A DNA stretch of 64,000 nt from the NCBI RefSeq assembly GCF_001422285.1, contig NZ_LMMO01000004.1:622983-686982 (forward strand). The letters are read 5' to 3'. Position 1 is the first letter of the stretch; each line of letters opens with the position of its first letter. This stretch comes from Frigoribacterium sp. Leaf263. GTDB taxonomy: Bacteria; Actinomycetota; Actinomycetes; Actinomycetales; Microbacteriaceae. A program made the position numbers and the translations under genes. Below the pieces are notes generated by a model that ran no database searches, was not told the DNA's origin, and saw only the letters and a list, made by a program, of their open reading frames with translations. Positions 26,483 through 35,052 of this stretch are shown here, piece after piece.

Positions 26483-27424
26483 TCAGGCCACCGGGCCGTG
26501 CGTCTCGACGGCCACGAGCGACGCGTCGTCGGTCGAGACGTGCAGCACCGTGTACTCGCCGGTCGACAACGAGGAGGCGCGGCGCAGGTCGAGCCGGTCG
26601 CCACCCTTGGTCGCGAGGGCGATCTGGCGGATCAGCTCGGGCAGCACGGGACCGTGGCTGCAGAGCACCGCGGTCGTCCGCTTCTTGAGTCGTTTCGCGA
26701 CCACGCCCTGGACGTCGTCCGACCCGCGCTCGAAGCTGTCCTGGCTGATGGCGTCCGTCTGCTTCACCCCGACCCTGGTCAGGGCCGACAGCGGCTCGAG
26801 CGTGGCGAGGCAGCGGGCCGCCGTGCTGCTGACGATGCGCTGCGGCGCCCAGGCGGCGATGCCGGGCGCGATCGACTTGGCCTGTCGGCGACCGGCGGGC
26901 AGCAGGGGTCGTGTGGCGTCCGAGCCGCTCCAGTCGCCGGGGGCGGTGGTCTTGGCGTGCCGCAGCGCGACGAGTGCGAAGGTGCGGGCGCGCTTCGTGG
27001 CGACCCGATCCGCGAAGCGGGCGAGCACGTCGGCGTCGCGTTCGTAGGTCAGCTTGGCCCGGGCCTTGTCGAGGCCGACCCACTCGATCGCGCCGACCTC
27101 GCTGTTCGGGGTGAAGTCGCCGGCGGCGACGAAGGCCTCGTCGGTGACCTCGGCGGCCCAGTAGTGCACGATCTTGTCGCGGCCCCCGGGCATGACGTAC
27201 TCGACGTGTCCGAGCGGCGCCCCGAGCGCGACCCGGTAGCCGGTCTCCTCGCGGATCTCGCGGACGGCCGCCTGCGGCGTCGATTCGCCGGGGTCGACCT
27301 TGCCCTTGGGCAGCGAGACGTCGCCGTGGTGGTCGCGGTGGATGAGCAGGACGCGCGCCTTGCCGTCGACGAACCGGAACAGGACGGCGCCGGCGGCGAC
27401 GACGGTCGTCGGCGTGATGGTCAC
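26483..27424 (-). CDS. Nudix hydrolase with C-terminal histidine phosphatase domain (MutT1-like)
   Basis: The protein has 313 residues in two domains. Residues 1-140 form a Nudix fold with a complete Nudix box ([23 protein letters not shown]-type, G-x5-E-x7-REUXEE). Residues 160-313 form a histidine phosphatase domain with [12 protein letters not shown] (catalytic His in RH) and a second His in LCSHGP. Mycobacterial MutT1 has the same fusion, acts on 8-oxo-dGTP and diadenosine polyphosphates, and is also encoded beside ppk. The GTG at 27424 overlaps the ppk stop by 4 nt, so the two are co-translated. Confidence 0.9.
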   Translation of the reverse strand: MTITPTTVVAAGAVLFRFVDGKARVLLIHRDHHGDVSLPKGKVDPGESTPQAAVREIREETGYRVALGAPLGHVEYVMPGGRDKIVHYWAAEVTDEAFVAAGDFTPNSEVGAIEWVGLDKARAKLTYERDADVLARFADRVATKRARTFALVALRHAKTTAPGDWSGSDATRPLLPAGRRQAKSIAPGIAAWAPQRIVSSTAARCLATLEPLSALTRVGVKQTDAISQDSFERGSDDVQGVVAKRLKKRTTAVLCSHGPVLPELIRQIALATKGGDRLDLRRASSLSTGEYTVLHVSTDDASLVAVETHGPVA

Positions 27425-29589
27425 CGGCTGCTCCGCTTCCGCTGGTTGATCTGCTTCATGAGGGCGTTCTGCAGGTCGATCAGGGGCTTGCCCGTCTCGT
27501 CGCGCGAGTGACGCGTCCACGTGCCGTCGGCCTCGAGCCACCAGGACGCGGTCTCGTCGCTCATGGCGCTCTCGAAGAGCGAGGCGACCTCGTCGAGGTG
27601 GTTCTGCTGGGTGAGTCGGACGAGCGCCTCGATGCGGCGGTCGAGGTTGCGGTGCATCATGTCGGCGCTGCCGATGAAGAGCTGCGGGTCGCCGTCGTTC
27701 GCGAACCAGAAGAGCCTCGAGTGCTCGAGGTAGCGCCCGAGGATGGAGCGCACCCGGATGGTCTCGCTGAGACCGGGCTGACCCGGCTTGATCGTGCAGA
27801 TGCCGCGCACCCAGACGTCGACGGGCACCCCGGCCTGGCTGGCCTTGTAGAGGGCGTCGATGATCTGCTCGTCGACGATGGAGTTGATCTTGATCTTGAT
27901 GCCCGAGGGGCGACCGGCCTGAGCGTTCTCGATCTCGTTCTGGATCTGCTTGAGCAGACCGCGGCGCAGATAGCGCGGGGCGACGAGCAGACGTTTGAAC
28001 TTCTTCTCGATGGCGTAGCCGGAGAGCTCGTTGAACAGCCGCGTCAGATCCTTTCCGACCTGGTCGTCGGAGGTGAACAGCCCCATGTCCTCGTAGATGC
28101 GGCTGGTCTTCGGGTTGTAGTTGCCCGTGCCAATGTGCGTGTAGTGCTTCAGCGTGCCCTTCTCCTGGCGGATGACCAGGGCGAGCTTGCAGTGGGTCTT
28201 CAGACCGACGAGGCCGTAGACGACGTGCACGCCGGCCTTCTCGAGCTTGCGGGCCCAGGTGATGTTGTTCTGCTCGTCGAACCGGGCCTTGACCTCGACC
28301 AGCGCGAGCACCTGCTTGCCCGACTCGGCGGCGTCGATGAGAGCCTCGATGATCGGCGAGTCGCCGCTCGTGCGGTAGAGGGTCTGCTTGATGGCGAGCA
28401 CGTTCGGGTCGGCCGCCGCCTGCTCGAGGAACGCCTGCACGCTGGTCGCGAACGATTCGTACGGGTGGTGCACGAGGACGTCCTGACGGGCGATGCTCGC
28501 GAACATGTCGGGCTTCATGTTCGGCTCGGTCGGCTGCAGCTGAACGGCCGTCGTCGGCAGGTGCTTCGGGTACTTGAGGTCGGGGCGCGACATCTTGGTG
28601 ATCTCGAACAGGCCGGTCAGGTCGAGCGGGGCCGGCAGCTTGTAGACCTCCTGATCGGTCACGTCGAGTTCGCGGATCAGCAGCTCGAGGGTGACCGGAT
28701 CCATGTCGTCGGTGATCTCGAGACGGATCGGCGGACCGAAGCGGCGACGCAGCAGCTCCCGCTCGAGGGCCTGGATGAGGTTCTCGGATTCGTCCTCGTC
28801 GACCTCGACGTCCTCGTTGCGGGTGACGCGGAAGACGTGGTGCTCGACGACCTCCATGCCCGGGAAGAGGTCTTGGAGGTGGTTCGCGATGAGGTCCTCC
28901 AGGGGGATGAACCGCACGCGCCCCGACTCGTCGTCGGGCAGCTGCACGAAGCGCGGCAGCATCTGCGGCACCTTGAGACGGGCGAACTCCTGTCGCATGG
29001 TCTTGGGGTTGCGCACCCGCACCGAGAGGTTGAGCGAGAGCCCCGAGATGTAGGGGAACGGGTGGGCCGGGTCGACGGCCAGCGGCATGAGCACGGGGAA
29101 GATCTGCTCGGTGAAGATCTCGCGCATGCGGACCCGGTCGGCCTCTTCGAGGTCGGACCACTTCTCGACGTGGATGCCGGCCTCGTCGAGGTCGGGCTTG
29201 ACGATGTCGAGGAACGCGCGCGCGTGGCGCTCCTGCAGCTCGTGCGCCTTCTTGTTGATGTCGGCGAGGACCTCGGTGGGGCCGCGGCCGACGTTCGTCG
29301 GCACGGCCAGACCCGTCGCGATGCGGCGCTTCAGGCCGGCCACGCGCACCATGAAGAACTCGTCGAGGTTGCTGGCGAAGATCGCCAGGAAGTTCGCCCG
29401 TTCGAGCAGCGGCGTGGCCGGGTCTTCGGCGAGCTCGAGCACCCGCTGGTTGAAGGCGAGCCAGCTCAGCTCCCGATCGAGGTACCGCTCGGCGGGGAGG
29501 GTGCCGTCTTCGAAGCTGACGATCTCGTCGAAGTCGTCGAGGAAGTCGGGGGTGACGCCGGCGCCGTCGACTCGGGGTTCGCTGTCCAT
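27421..29589 (-). CDS. ppk: Polyphosphate kinase 1
   Basis: The protein has 722 residues, full length. PPK1 makes polyphosphate from ATP reversibly. The N-terminal part reads [19 protein letters not shown] and [15 protein letters not shown], typical of PPK1. The phospholipase-D-like catalytic part has [16 protein letters not shown] and, in [15 protein letters not shown], His466, the expected phosphohistidine. Also present are [19 protein letters not shown] and [10 protein letters not shown]. It leads a two-gene operon with the MutT1-like gene and lies just past the pst operon, tying storage to uptake. Confidence 0.97.
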   Translation of the reverse strand: MDSEPRVDGAGVTPDFLDDFDEIVSFEDGTLPAERYLDRELSWLAFNQRVLELAEDPATPLLERANFLAIFASNLDEFFMVRVAGLKRRIATGLAVPTNVGRGPTEVLADINKKAHELQERHARAFLDIVKPDLDEAGIHVEKWSDLEEADRVRMREIFTEQIFPVLMPLAVDPAHPFPYISGLSLNLSVRVRNPKTMRQEFARLKVPQMLPRFVQLPDDESGRVRFIPLEDLIANHLQDLFPGMEVVEHHVFRVTRNEDVEVDEDESENLIQALERELLRRRFGPPIRLEITDDMDPVTLELLIRELDVTDQEVYKLPAPLDLTGLFEITKMSRPDLKYPKHLPTTAVQLQPTEPNMKPDMFASIARQDVLVHHPYESFATSVQAFLEQAAADPNVLAIKQTLYRTSGDSPIIEALIDAAESGKQVLALVEVKARFDEQNNITWARKLEKAGVHVVYGLVGLKTHCKLALVIRQEKGTLKHYTHIGTGNYNPKTSRIYEDMGLFTSDDQVGKDLTRLFNELSGYAIEKKFKRLLVAPRYLRRGLLKQIQNEIENAQAGRPSGIKIKINSIVDEQIIDALYKASQAGVPVDVWVRGICTIKPGQPGLSETIRVRSILGRYLEHSRLFWFANDGDPQLFIGSADMMHRNLDRRIEALVRLTQQNHLDEVASLFESAMSDETASWWLEADGTWTRHSRDETGKPLIDLQNALMKQINQRKRSSR

Positions 29590-29766
29590 CGTCCTATCGT
29601 GCCACCGCCCGGGCCCCTTCCGCCGCCGCCCAGGTGAACGGTGGATGACGCGGTGCGACGCTCAGGTGGGGAGGGCGTGTTCCGGCACCGCGCCTCCTGG
29701 ACGACGACGTCCCACCGGAGGACATCGCCGAGGCGGTGTCGTCCGATGGGACGAGGAGGGTGCGGC

Positions 29767-29985
29767 CTACTTCTCCTCCTGCTTCAGCGCGAGGCCGAGG
29801 GCGAAGAAGGTGGGGGCCCAGTGGCCGATGAAGATGCCCCAGCGGTCGGACTGCGCCTTGTCGGACGAGTCCTTGCCCTGCGAGGCCGCCCAGGCGACGA
29901 GGGCGATGACGATGGAGGCGAAGCCGCCCCAGTAGGCGTGCTTGCTCTGGACGCCGAGGTCCGAGATGAATTTGACGGGGTTCAT
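29767..29985 (-). CDS. Small one- or two-helix membrane protein (72 aa), unknown
   Basis: The sequence is MNPVKFISDLGVQSKHAYWG, then a membrane helix (FASIVIALVAWAA), an Asp/Lys/Ser loop (GKDSSDKAQSDR), and a second hydrophobic stretch (WGIFIGHWAPTFFALGLAL), ending KQEEK. I do not recognise the family. AGGAG precedes the ATG at 29985 by 6 nt, and coding character is good. It stands alone, and its upstream region has three GTACCCC words. The 177 bp between its stop and ppk contain no gene but carry one copy of the dispersed word at 29689. Confidence 0.75.
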   Translation of the reverse strand: MNPVKFISDLGVQSKHAYWGGFASIVIALVAWAASQGKDSSDKAQSDRWGIFIGHWAPTFFALGLALKQEEK

Positions 29986-30164
29986 GATGATCTCCTGATG
30001 CTGCGGTCGAGGTCCGATGCGATGCGGTTCCGTGCGAGTCCCAATCCACTCCTCGGTGCTGAGAGCGGGGTGCCAGATCCCGTACCCCGGGGGGAGTAGC
30101 GCCTGCCGAGGCGAGATGTACCCCGTTCTGTACCCCTGGCCGAGGGTCGACCGCACGGCGGCGG

Positions 30165-31493
30165 CTATCGCCAGCCGCCGACGTACCCCTCGACGTCGGG
30201 CTCGTCGTCGATCCGGGCGATCGACGGGCTGTGCCGCACGACGGTCTCGGCGAGCCCCTCGACCTGCCAGCGTCGACGCCGGTTCGCCCCACGTCGCGAG
30301 GCGACCGTCAGCAGCGCGACCCCCGATCCGTCGACGTAGGTGATCGAGCCCGGGCCGCGGCCGTCGAGCTCGTCGACCGCCCGGCGGAGCTCGCCGTCGC
30401 GCACCCGAACAGGGTCGCCCTCGACGACGACGTCGACCCGCACCCGATCGAGCGACCGCCCGTCCACGGCCTGCCCGGCGTCGGCCCGCCCGACGCCCGC
30501 CGCTCCGATCTCCGCGACCACCGACGCCTCGGGCAGCTCCGCCGCGATCGAGTCCACGCAGACGAAGCGCGCGGCGTCGCCGCCCGTCGTCGGGCCGTGC
30601 ACGGCGACGTCGACGTGCCGCCCGCGCAGCCCCCGGCCGCGCGAGCCGGGCACGGGCACGAGGTCGGCCAGCAGCAGCGTCTCGGCGTTCTTGGCGCGCT
30701 GGCGGTCGGCGAGGTCGCGCCCCGACCACTCCGGTCCGTCGTGCCAGGCCACGGCGGACGGCACGTGGGCGAGCACGCCGCCGGCGAGCCAGGCGCGGTA
30801 GGCCCACTCCCAGTCCTCGCCGCCGTACCGCGTGAAGCCCTCGTCGTAGCCCCCGGTGTCGGCGAACAGGTCTGCCGAGCACGCGGTCACCGCGCCGATC
30901 ACGAAGCGGTACGAGCGGTCGTCGGCGTCGAGCAGATCGCGGGACTCGGCGTGGGCGCGTCGCAGCCAGCCGGGCTCGTCGAGTTCGAGACCCGGCGCGA
31001 CCTCCTCGACCCGCGCCTCCTCGGCTGCCCGGTCGAGGGCCGCGTGACGGCGACGGCCCGCCGCGACCACGTCGGAGGCGAGGGCCGGCAGCCTCGTCAG
31101 CTCGCGCACGTAGCCGGGTTCGGGTGCGGTGTCGGCGTCGAGGAAGCACAGCACCTCGCCGTCGGCGACGGAGGCGCCGAGGTTGCGGGCGGCCGCGAGC
31201 CGGAAGCCGCGGTCCTCCTGCACGACGAGGCGCACGCCGTCGGGCACGCGCGGCGTCTCGGGCGACCCGTCGTCGACGACCACGATCTCGAGGCGCGACG
31301 CGGGGTGGTCCTGCCGCGAGAGGGCGAGCAGGGTGCGGTCGAGCTGCGCCTGCTGCCGGTAGTGCGCCACGACGACGGTGACCGAGGGAGGCGTGGGCGG
31401 CGTCTCGCCGTCGAGGAGGTCCCAGCGGTTCCCCGGCAGGGCCCGCCCCCGCCCCCGTCGTGGCATGGGCCCGAGGTCGATCGACCGGGTCAC
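30165..31493 (-). CDS. Family 2 glycosyltransferase with galactosyltransferase-type C-terminal module
   Basis: The protein has 442 residues. After about 36 basic residues a GT2 domain starts with SVTVVVAHYRQQAQLDRTL and EIVVVDDGS. The metal-binding LCFLDADTAPEPGYV (DxD) follows, then TGGYDEGFTRYGGEDWEWAYR, the hallmark of the Glyco_transf_7C module with the ED acid pair. Residues after about 270 are a poorly conserved-looking tail of beta/alpha segments. The GTG at 31493 overlaps the stop of the upstream glycosyltransferase by 4 nt. The same GT2 module occurs at the C-terminus of the fusion protein at 35049. The acceptor is unknown. Confidence 0.85.
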   Translation of the reverse strand: MTRSIDLGPMPRRGRGRALPGNRWDLLDGETPPTPPSVTVVVAHYRQQAQLDRTLLALSRQDHPASRLEIVVVDDGSPETPRVPDGVRLVVQEDRGFRLAAARNLGASVADGEVLCFLDADTAPEPGYVRELTRLPALASDVVAAGRRRHAALDRAAEEARVEEVAPGLELDEPGWLRRAHAESRDLLDADDRSYRFVIGAVTACSADLFADTGGYDEGFTRYGGEDWEWAYRAWLAGGVLAHVPSAVAWHDGPEWSGRDLADRQRAKNAETLLLADLVPVPGSRGRGLRGRHVDVAVHGPTTGGDAARFVCVDSIAAELPEASVVAEIGAAGVGRADAGQAVDGRSLDRVRVDVVVEGDPVRVRDGELRRAVDELDGRGPGSITYVDGSGVALLTVASRRGANRRRRWQVEGLAETVVRHSPSIARIDDEPDVEGYVGGWR

Positions 31494-32569
31494 GGGGCGA
31501 CCTCGCGCCACCAGGCGAGGTGGGCGGCGGCGACGTCGTCGAGGTCGGGGGCGAGCGAGGTGCCGGTCGGCAGCGCGGTCGACGAGGGGTCGCGGTGCGC
31601 GGCGAGCAGGGCGGCGGCCAGGGCGCCGGGCGCTTCGGGGTCGTAGAGGGCGATGCTGCCGGGTCGGAGGGCGTCCATCTCGCGGGTGTAGCGGGTGTCG
31701 GCGACGACGGCGCGTCGGCCCTGCTCGGCCCAGTCGAGCAGCGACCGCGAGGCCGACCAGTGACGGTGGGCGACGAGCGGCACGACGGGGGCGTGGAACG
31801 CGGCCGCGTACGCGTCGTCGTCGAGTCGGCCGGTCACCTCGAAGCGGACGCCGAGCGCCGAGGCGGAGTCGGACAGGACCTCGACGTCGCGCTCGTGCCC
31901 GGTCGACGGGCCGCCGAGGGCGACCACCGTCGCGGCCCCGACGTCACCCCGGCGCACGAGCTCGGCGCAGGCGGCGATCGCGTCGTCGTGCCCCTTGCCC
32001 GGGTAGACGTACCCGGCGATCACGACGCGCAGCCCGACCCCGTCGGGGGCGGAGGACGCGGGAGGCGCGGGTCGGGGCACCGCGCCCGTCGCCCCGTCCG
32101 CCGCGAAGGGCGCGCCGGGCCGCGTGCCGAGCGGCACGACGAGCACCCGGTCGAGGGCGTCGTCGACGTGCTCGGCCAGCAGCGACCGCTCGTGCTCGCT
32201 GCTGACGACGACGCCGTGCGCCGCCCGGGCCATCCGCCGGTAGGCGGCGGCACGCCGGTGCACGGCGGTCTCCCCATCCGAGGGCTGGGGGAGGTCGTGC
32301 AGGGTGATCGTGAGCGAGGTCGCCGCGGCGATCCGCTCGATGCGCTCGGCGGCGCGCTCGAGCGACGACCCGAAGAGCTTGTCGGTCACGTGCAGGTGCA
32401 CCCGCTCGGGGCGGCCCTCGACGACCGCGGCCTCGGCGAGACCCGCCGTGGCGACGTCGAGCCTCGGGGCGTCGGGGTCGAGGCGGATCAGGGCGTCCGC
32501 GACGTCGGACGCGTACGCGGTGACGCCGTGCGACGGGGGTCCGACGACGATGCAGAGAGGGGTGGGCAC
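31490..32569 (-). CDS. GT4-like glycosyltransferase (GT-B fold)
   Basis: The protein has 359 residues. A Rossmann start (PLCIVVGPPSHGVTAYASDV) contains the GT4-type GVTxY loop. The middle has LTITLHDLPQ and GVVVSSEHERSLL, and the second half has VVIAGYVYPGKGHDDAIAAC and RHWSASRSLLDWAEQGRRAV, a reduced version of the nucleotide-sugar site. The GTG at 32569 lies 7 nt after a TAACGT -10 element, suggesting a leaderless message. It heads a two-gene minus-strand operon and is divergent from another glycosyltransferase. Confidence 0.8.
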   Translation of the reverse strand: MPTPLCIVVGPPSHGVTAYASDVADALIRLDPDAPRLDVATAGLAEAAVVEGRPERVHLHVTDKLFGSSLERAAERIERIAAATSLTITLHDLPQPSDGETAVHRRAAAYRRMARAAHGVVVSSEHERSLLAEHVDDALDRVLVVPLGTRPGAPFAADGATGAVPRPAPPASSAPDGVGLRVVIAGYVYPGKGHDDAIAACAELVRRGDVGAATVVALGGPSTGHERDVEVLSDSASALGVRFEVTGRLDDDAYAAAFHAPVVPLVAHRHWSASRSLLDWAEQGRRAVVADTRYTREMDALRPGSIALYDPEAPGALAAALLAAHRDPSSTALPTGTSLAPDLDDVAAAHLAWWREVAP

Positions 32570-32576
32570 GCGACGG

Positions 32577-32582
32577 ACGTTA
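32577..32582 (-). promoter_or_regulatory. Candidate leaderless promoter, glycosyltransferase operon
   Basis: TAACGT on the minus strand ends 7 nt before the GTG at 32569, with no ribosome site between. On the plus strand a TACGTT at about 32620 may serve the divergent operon. Confidence 0.4.
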
Positions 32583-32680
32583 CACGCGGGGCCCCCGGGC
32601 CGAAGCGGCTCCCTGGGAGTACGTTCCACACGTGGCCCGACTCGTCGTCGACGCGGCGGGCACCGAGAAGCGGAGGAAGC

Positions 32681-33850
32681 ATGACGCGCCCCTTGCGCGT
32701 CGTCGCCGTCCCCGCCTCGCACCCGTACGTGCGTCGGGTGACCGCCGACGACGCGATCACCCTGAGCCACGACCCGCGCCCCGACGGCGCCGGCCCCGGC
32801 GTCTGGTGGCCACCGGTCGCCCTCGACGCAGCCTGGATCCGCGCCCACGCCGACGAGGCCGATCTGCTGCACGTCCACTTCGGCACGGAGTCGTTCGACG
32901 TCGAGCACCTCATCGCCGCCGTCGACGCGGCGCACGACGCGGGCTGGGCCGTCGTCCAGACGGTGCACGACCTCGACCACCCGCAGCTCGCCGACGACGA
33001 GCAGGCCCCGTACCGGGCGCAGCTCGACGCCCTGCTGCCCCGGGTCGACGCGGTGCTGACCCTGACCGCCGGAGCAGCCGCCGAGATCGCACGCCGCTGG
33101 GGCGTCGAGGCGACCGTCGTGCCGCACCCGCGCCTCCTCGACCCGCGGACGACCGCGGCGACGGCCCCGATCGGCCTCGCCGGCGACCAGCGCCTGATCG
33201 GCCTGCACCTGAAGGACCTCCGCCCGGGGGTCGACGGCCCCGGGGCCACGGCCGCCCTCATCGCCGCCGTCGAGAGGCTGCGGTCGGGCGGACTCGCGGT
33301 CGCCGCCGAGGTCCGGCTGCACCGCTCGGTCCGAGACGAGGCCGCCCGGGACGACGTCCGCCGACTCTGCGCGACGTCCGAGGCGGTGTCGCTCGTCGAG
33401 CACGACCGCCTCGACGACACGGCGCTCGCCGCCGGTCTCGCCCGTCTCGACGCCTGCGTGCTGCCCTACCGGCACGGCACGCACTCCGGCTGGCTCGAGC
33501 TCTGCTGGGACCTCGGGGTGCCCGTCGTCGCGCCCGACACCGGGCATTACGCCGACCAGCACGACGACCCCACCGTGACCTCGGCGCGCTTCGACGACGA
33601 CGGCGCGGCGCTCGCCGAGGCCCTCGAGCGGGTGCTCCGCGAGGGCGCGCGCCCCGGCACGACGCATCGACGTGACATCATCACCGCACGACTGGCCGAT
33701 CGGGCCCGTGTCGACGCCGGCGTCGTCCGTTCCCATGTGGCCGTCTACCGCGCCGTCCTGGCGCATCCGCGCATCCGGCCGACCCCGTCGGGACACCCGA
33801 TCGAGTCCGCCGCATCACCCGCCCGACCCGCCGAGAGGACCACCGCGTGA
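32681..33850 (+). CDS. GT4-like glycosyltransferase
   Basis: The protein has 389 residues. The N-terminal half shows LRVVAVPASHPYVRR, LLHVHFGTESFDVEHL and GWAVVQTVHDLDHP, the usual GT4 donor-independent Rossmann fold. The second half has RLIGLHLKDLRPGVDG, DACVLPYRHGTHSGWLELCWDLGVPVVAPDTGHYADQ, with Glu in place of the usual E-x7-E start. The ATG at 32681 has GGAGGA 6 nt upstream. It overlaps the next gene by 4 nt and heads a three-gene plus-strand operon. Confidence 0.8.
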   Translation: MTRPLRVVAVPASHPYVRRVTADDAITLSHDPRPDGAGPGVWWPPVALDAAWIRAHADEADLLHVHFGTESFDVEHLIAAVDAAHDAGWAVVQTVHDLDHPQLADDEQAPYRAQLDALLPRVDAVLTLTAGAAAEIARRWGVEATVVPHPRLLDPRTTAATAPIGLAGDQRLIGLHLKDLRPGVDGPGATAALIAAVERLRSGGLAVAAEVRLHRSVRDEAARDDVRRLCATSEAVSLVEHDRLDDTALAAGLARLDACVLPYRHGTHSGWLELCWDLGVPVVAPDTGHYADQHDDPTVTSARFDDDGAALAEALERVLREGARPGTTHRRDIITARLADRARVDAGVVRSHVAVYRAVLAHPRIRPTPSGHPIESAASPARPAERTTA

Positions 33851-35052
33851 CGATACCCCGACCTCTGCGCATCGCCACCATCGCGCCCCTCCGGTTCCCC
33901 ATCCGCCAACCCCACGCCGGCGGCGTCGAGTCGGCCCTGTGGAACGAGGTCGCGACCCTCCGCCGTCGGGGTCACCGCGTCGATCTCGTCGCGCCCGGCG
34001 GCTCGGACTTCATGACCGGCGGCCCCGCCGAGTACGTCCTGCCCCCGGTGGCGTGGTCCGACGACGAGCTCGCGGCCGACGACACCTACCCGGCCGGTTA
34101 CCTCGACGTGGCGCTGCCCCGCCTCGACGCCGCACTGGATCGCATCCGGCGTCACGCCGACGACTACGACGTGGTCGTCAACCACTGCCTGCACGGTCTG
34201 CCGCTCGAGCGCGCGGGCGGGCTCGGCGTGCCCGTCGTCTCGACGCTGCACACGCCGGTGCTGCCCGAGCTGCTCGCCGCCGACCGCGCCTCGGTGGGCG
34301 GCCGCAGCTCGTACCTCTCGGTGAGCAGCCACACGGCCGACGAATGGGCGGCCGCCGGCATCGACTCGGTCGTCCTGCCGAACGGCGTCGACCAGTCGCT
34401 GTGGCCCCTCGGCCCCGGAGGCGCGGGTCTGGTCTGGTTCGGACGTCTCGTCCCCGAGAAGGGCACCCATCTCGCGATCGAGGCGGCGCGCCTCCTCGAC
34501 CTGCCCCTGACCATCGTCGGCCGCATCGGCGACCAGGCCTACTTCGACCGCGCCGTCGGCCCGGCCCTCGGCGACCGCGTGGCGTACGTCGGCCCGCTCG
34601 GGCAGAGCGAGCTGGCCGAGCTCGTCGGCCGGAGCGCCTGCTCGCTCACCACGCCCGTCTGGGCCGAACCGTTCGGTCTCGTCGTGCCCGAGGCGCTCAT
34701 GACCGGCACGCCGGTCGCGGCCCACGACGTCGGCGGGGTCACCGAGATCGCCCGCGGCTCGACCGGCATCACGACGGTCACGCCCGGCGACCCGGCCGCG
34801 CTCGCCGTCGCCGCGCGCGATCTCATCGAGGCGTCCCGCATGCCCGGCGGTCGCGAGGACATCCGCGCCAGCACCGTGGCGAGGTTCTCGCTCGAGGCCC
34901 GGGTGGACCGCCTCGAGGAGTTCCTGCGGGCGGCCGTCCACCGGGACGCCCTGGGGCTGCCCGGTCCCACGAGCGAGGTGCTCGCCGGCGGTCCCCTCGC
35001 CGCCGGTGCCCTCGCCTCCCCGGTGCTCGTCGAGCCCGAGGCGGCGGCGTGA
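33847..35052 (+). CDS. Family 4 glycosyltransferase
   Basis: The protein has 401 residues. It is the most canonical GT4 enzyme of the cluster: RQPHAGGVESALWNEVATL (GGxE donor loop), VSVSSHTADEWAAAG-like SVSSHTADEW, VVLPNGVDQSLWPLG, GLVWFGRLVPEKGTHLAIEA, and the E-x7-E motif EPFGLVVPEALMTG followed by HDVGGVTEIA. These predict a retaining transferase using an NDP-sugar. The GTG at 33847 overlaps the upstream stop, and its own stop overlaps the downstream GTG, so the operon is tightly coupled. Confidence 0.88.
   Translation: MTIPRPLRIATIAPLRFPIRQPHAGGVESALWNEVATLRRRGHRVDLVAPGGSDFMTGGPAEYVLPPVAWSDDELAADDTYPAGYLDVALPRLDAALDRIRRHADDYDVVVNHCLHGLPLERAGGLGVPVVSTLHTPVLPELLAADRASVGGRSSYLSVSSHTADEWAAAGIDSVVLPNGVDQSLWPLGPGGAGLVWFGRLVPEKGTHLAIEAARLLDLPLTIVGRIGDQAYFDRAVGPALGDRVAYVGPLGQSELAELVGRSACSLTTPVWAEPFGLVVPEALMTGTPVAAHDVGGVTEIARGSTGITTVTPGDPAALAVAARDLIEASRMPGGREDIRASTVARFSLEARVDRLEEFLRAAVHRDALGLPGPTSEVLAGGPLAAGALASPVLVEPEAAA

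Noticed and set aside
32632-33675. A 347-codon plus-strand frame overlapping the glycosyltransferase at 32681
   Set aside because: The translation is Arg/Pro-rich and meaningless, while the other frame has GT4 motifs and a good ribosome site.
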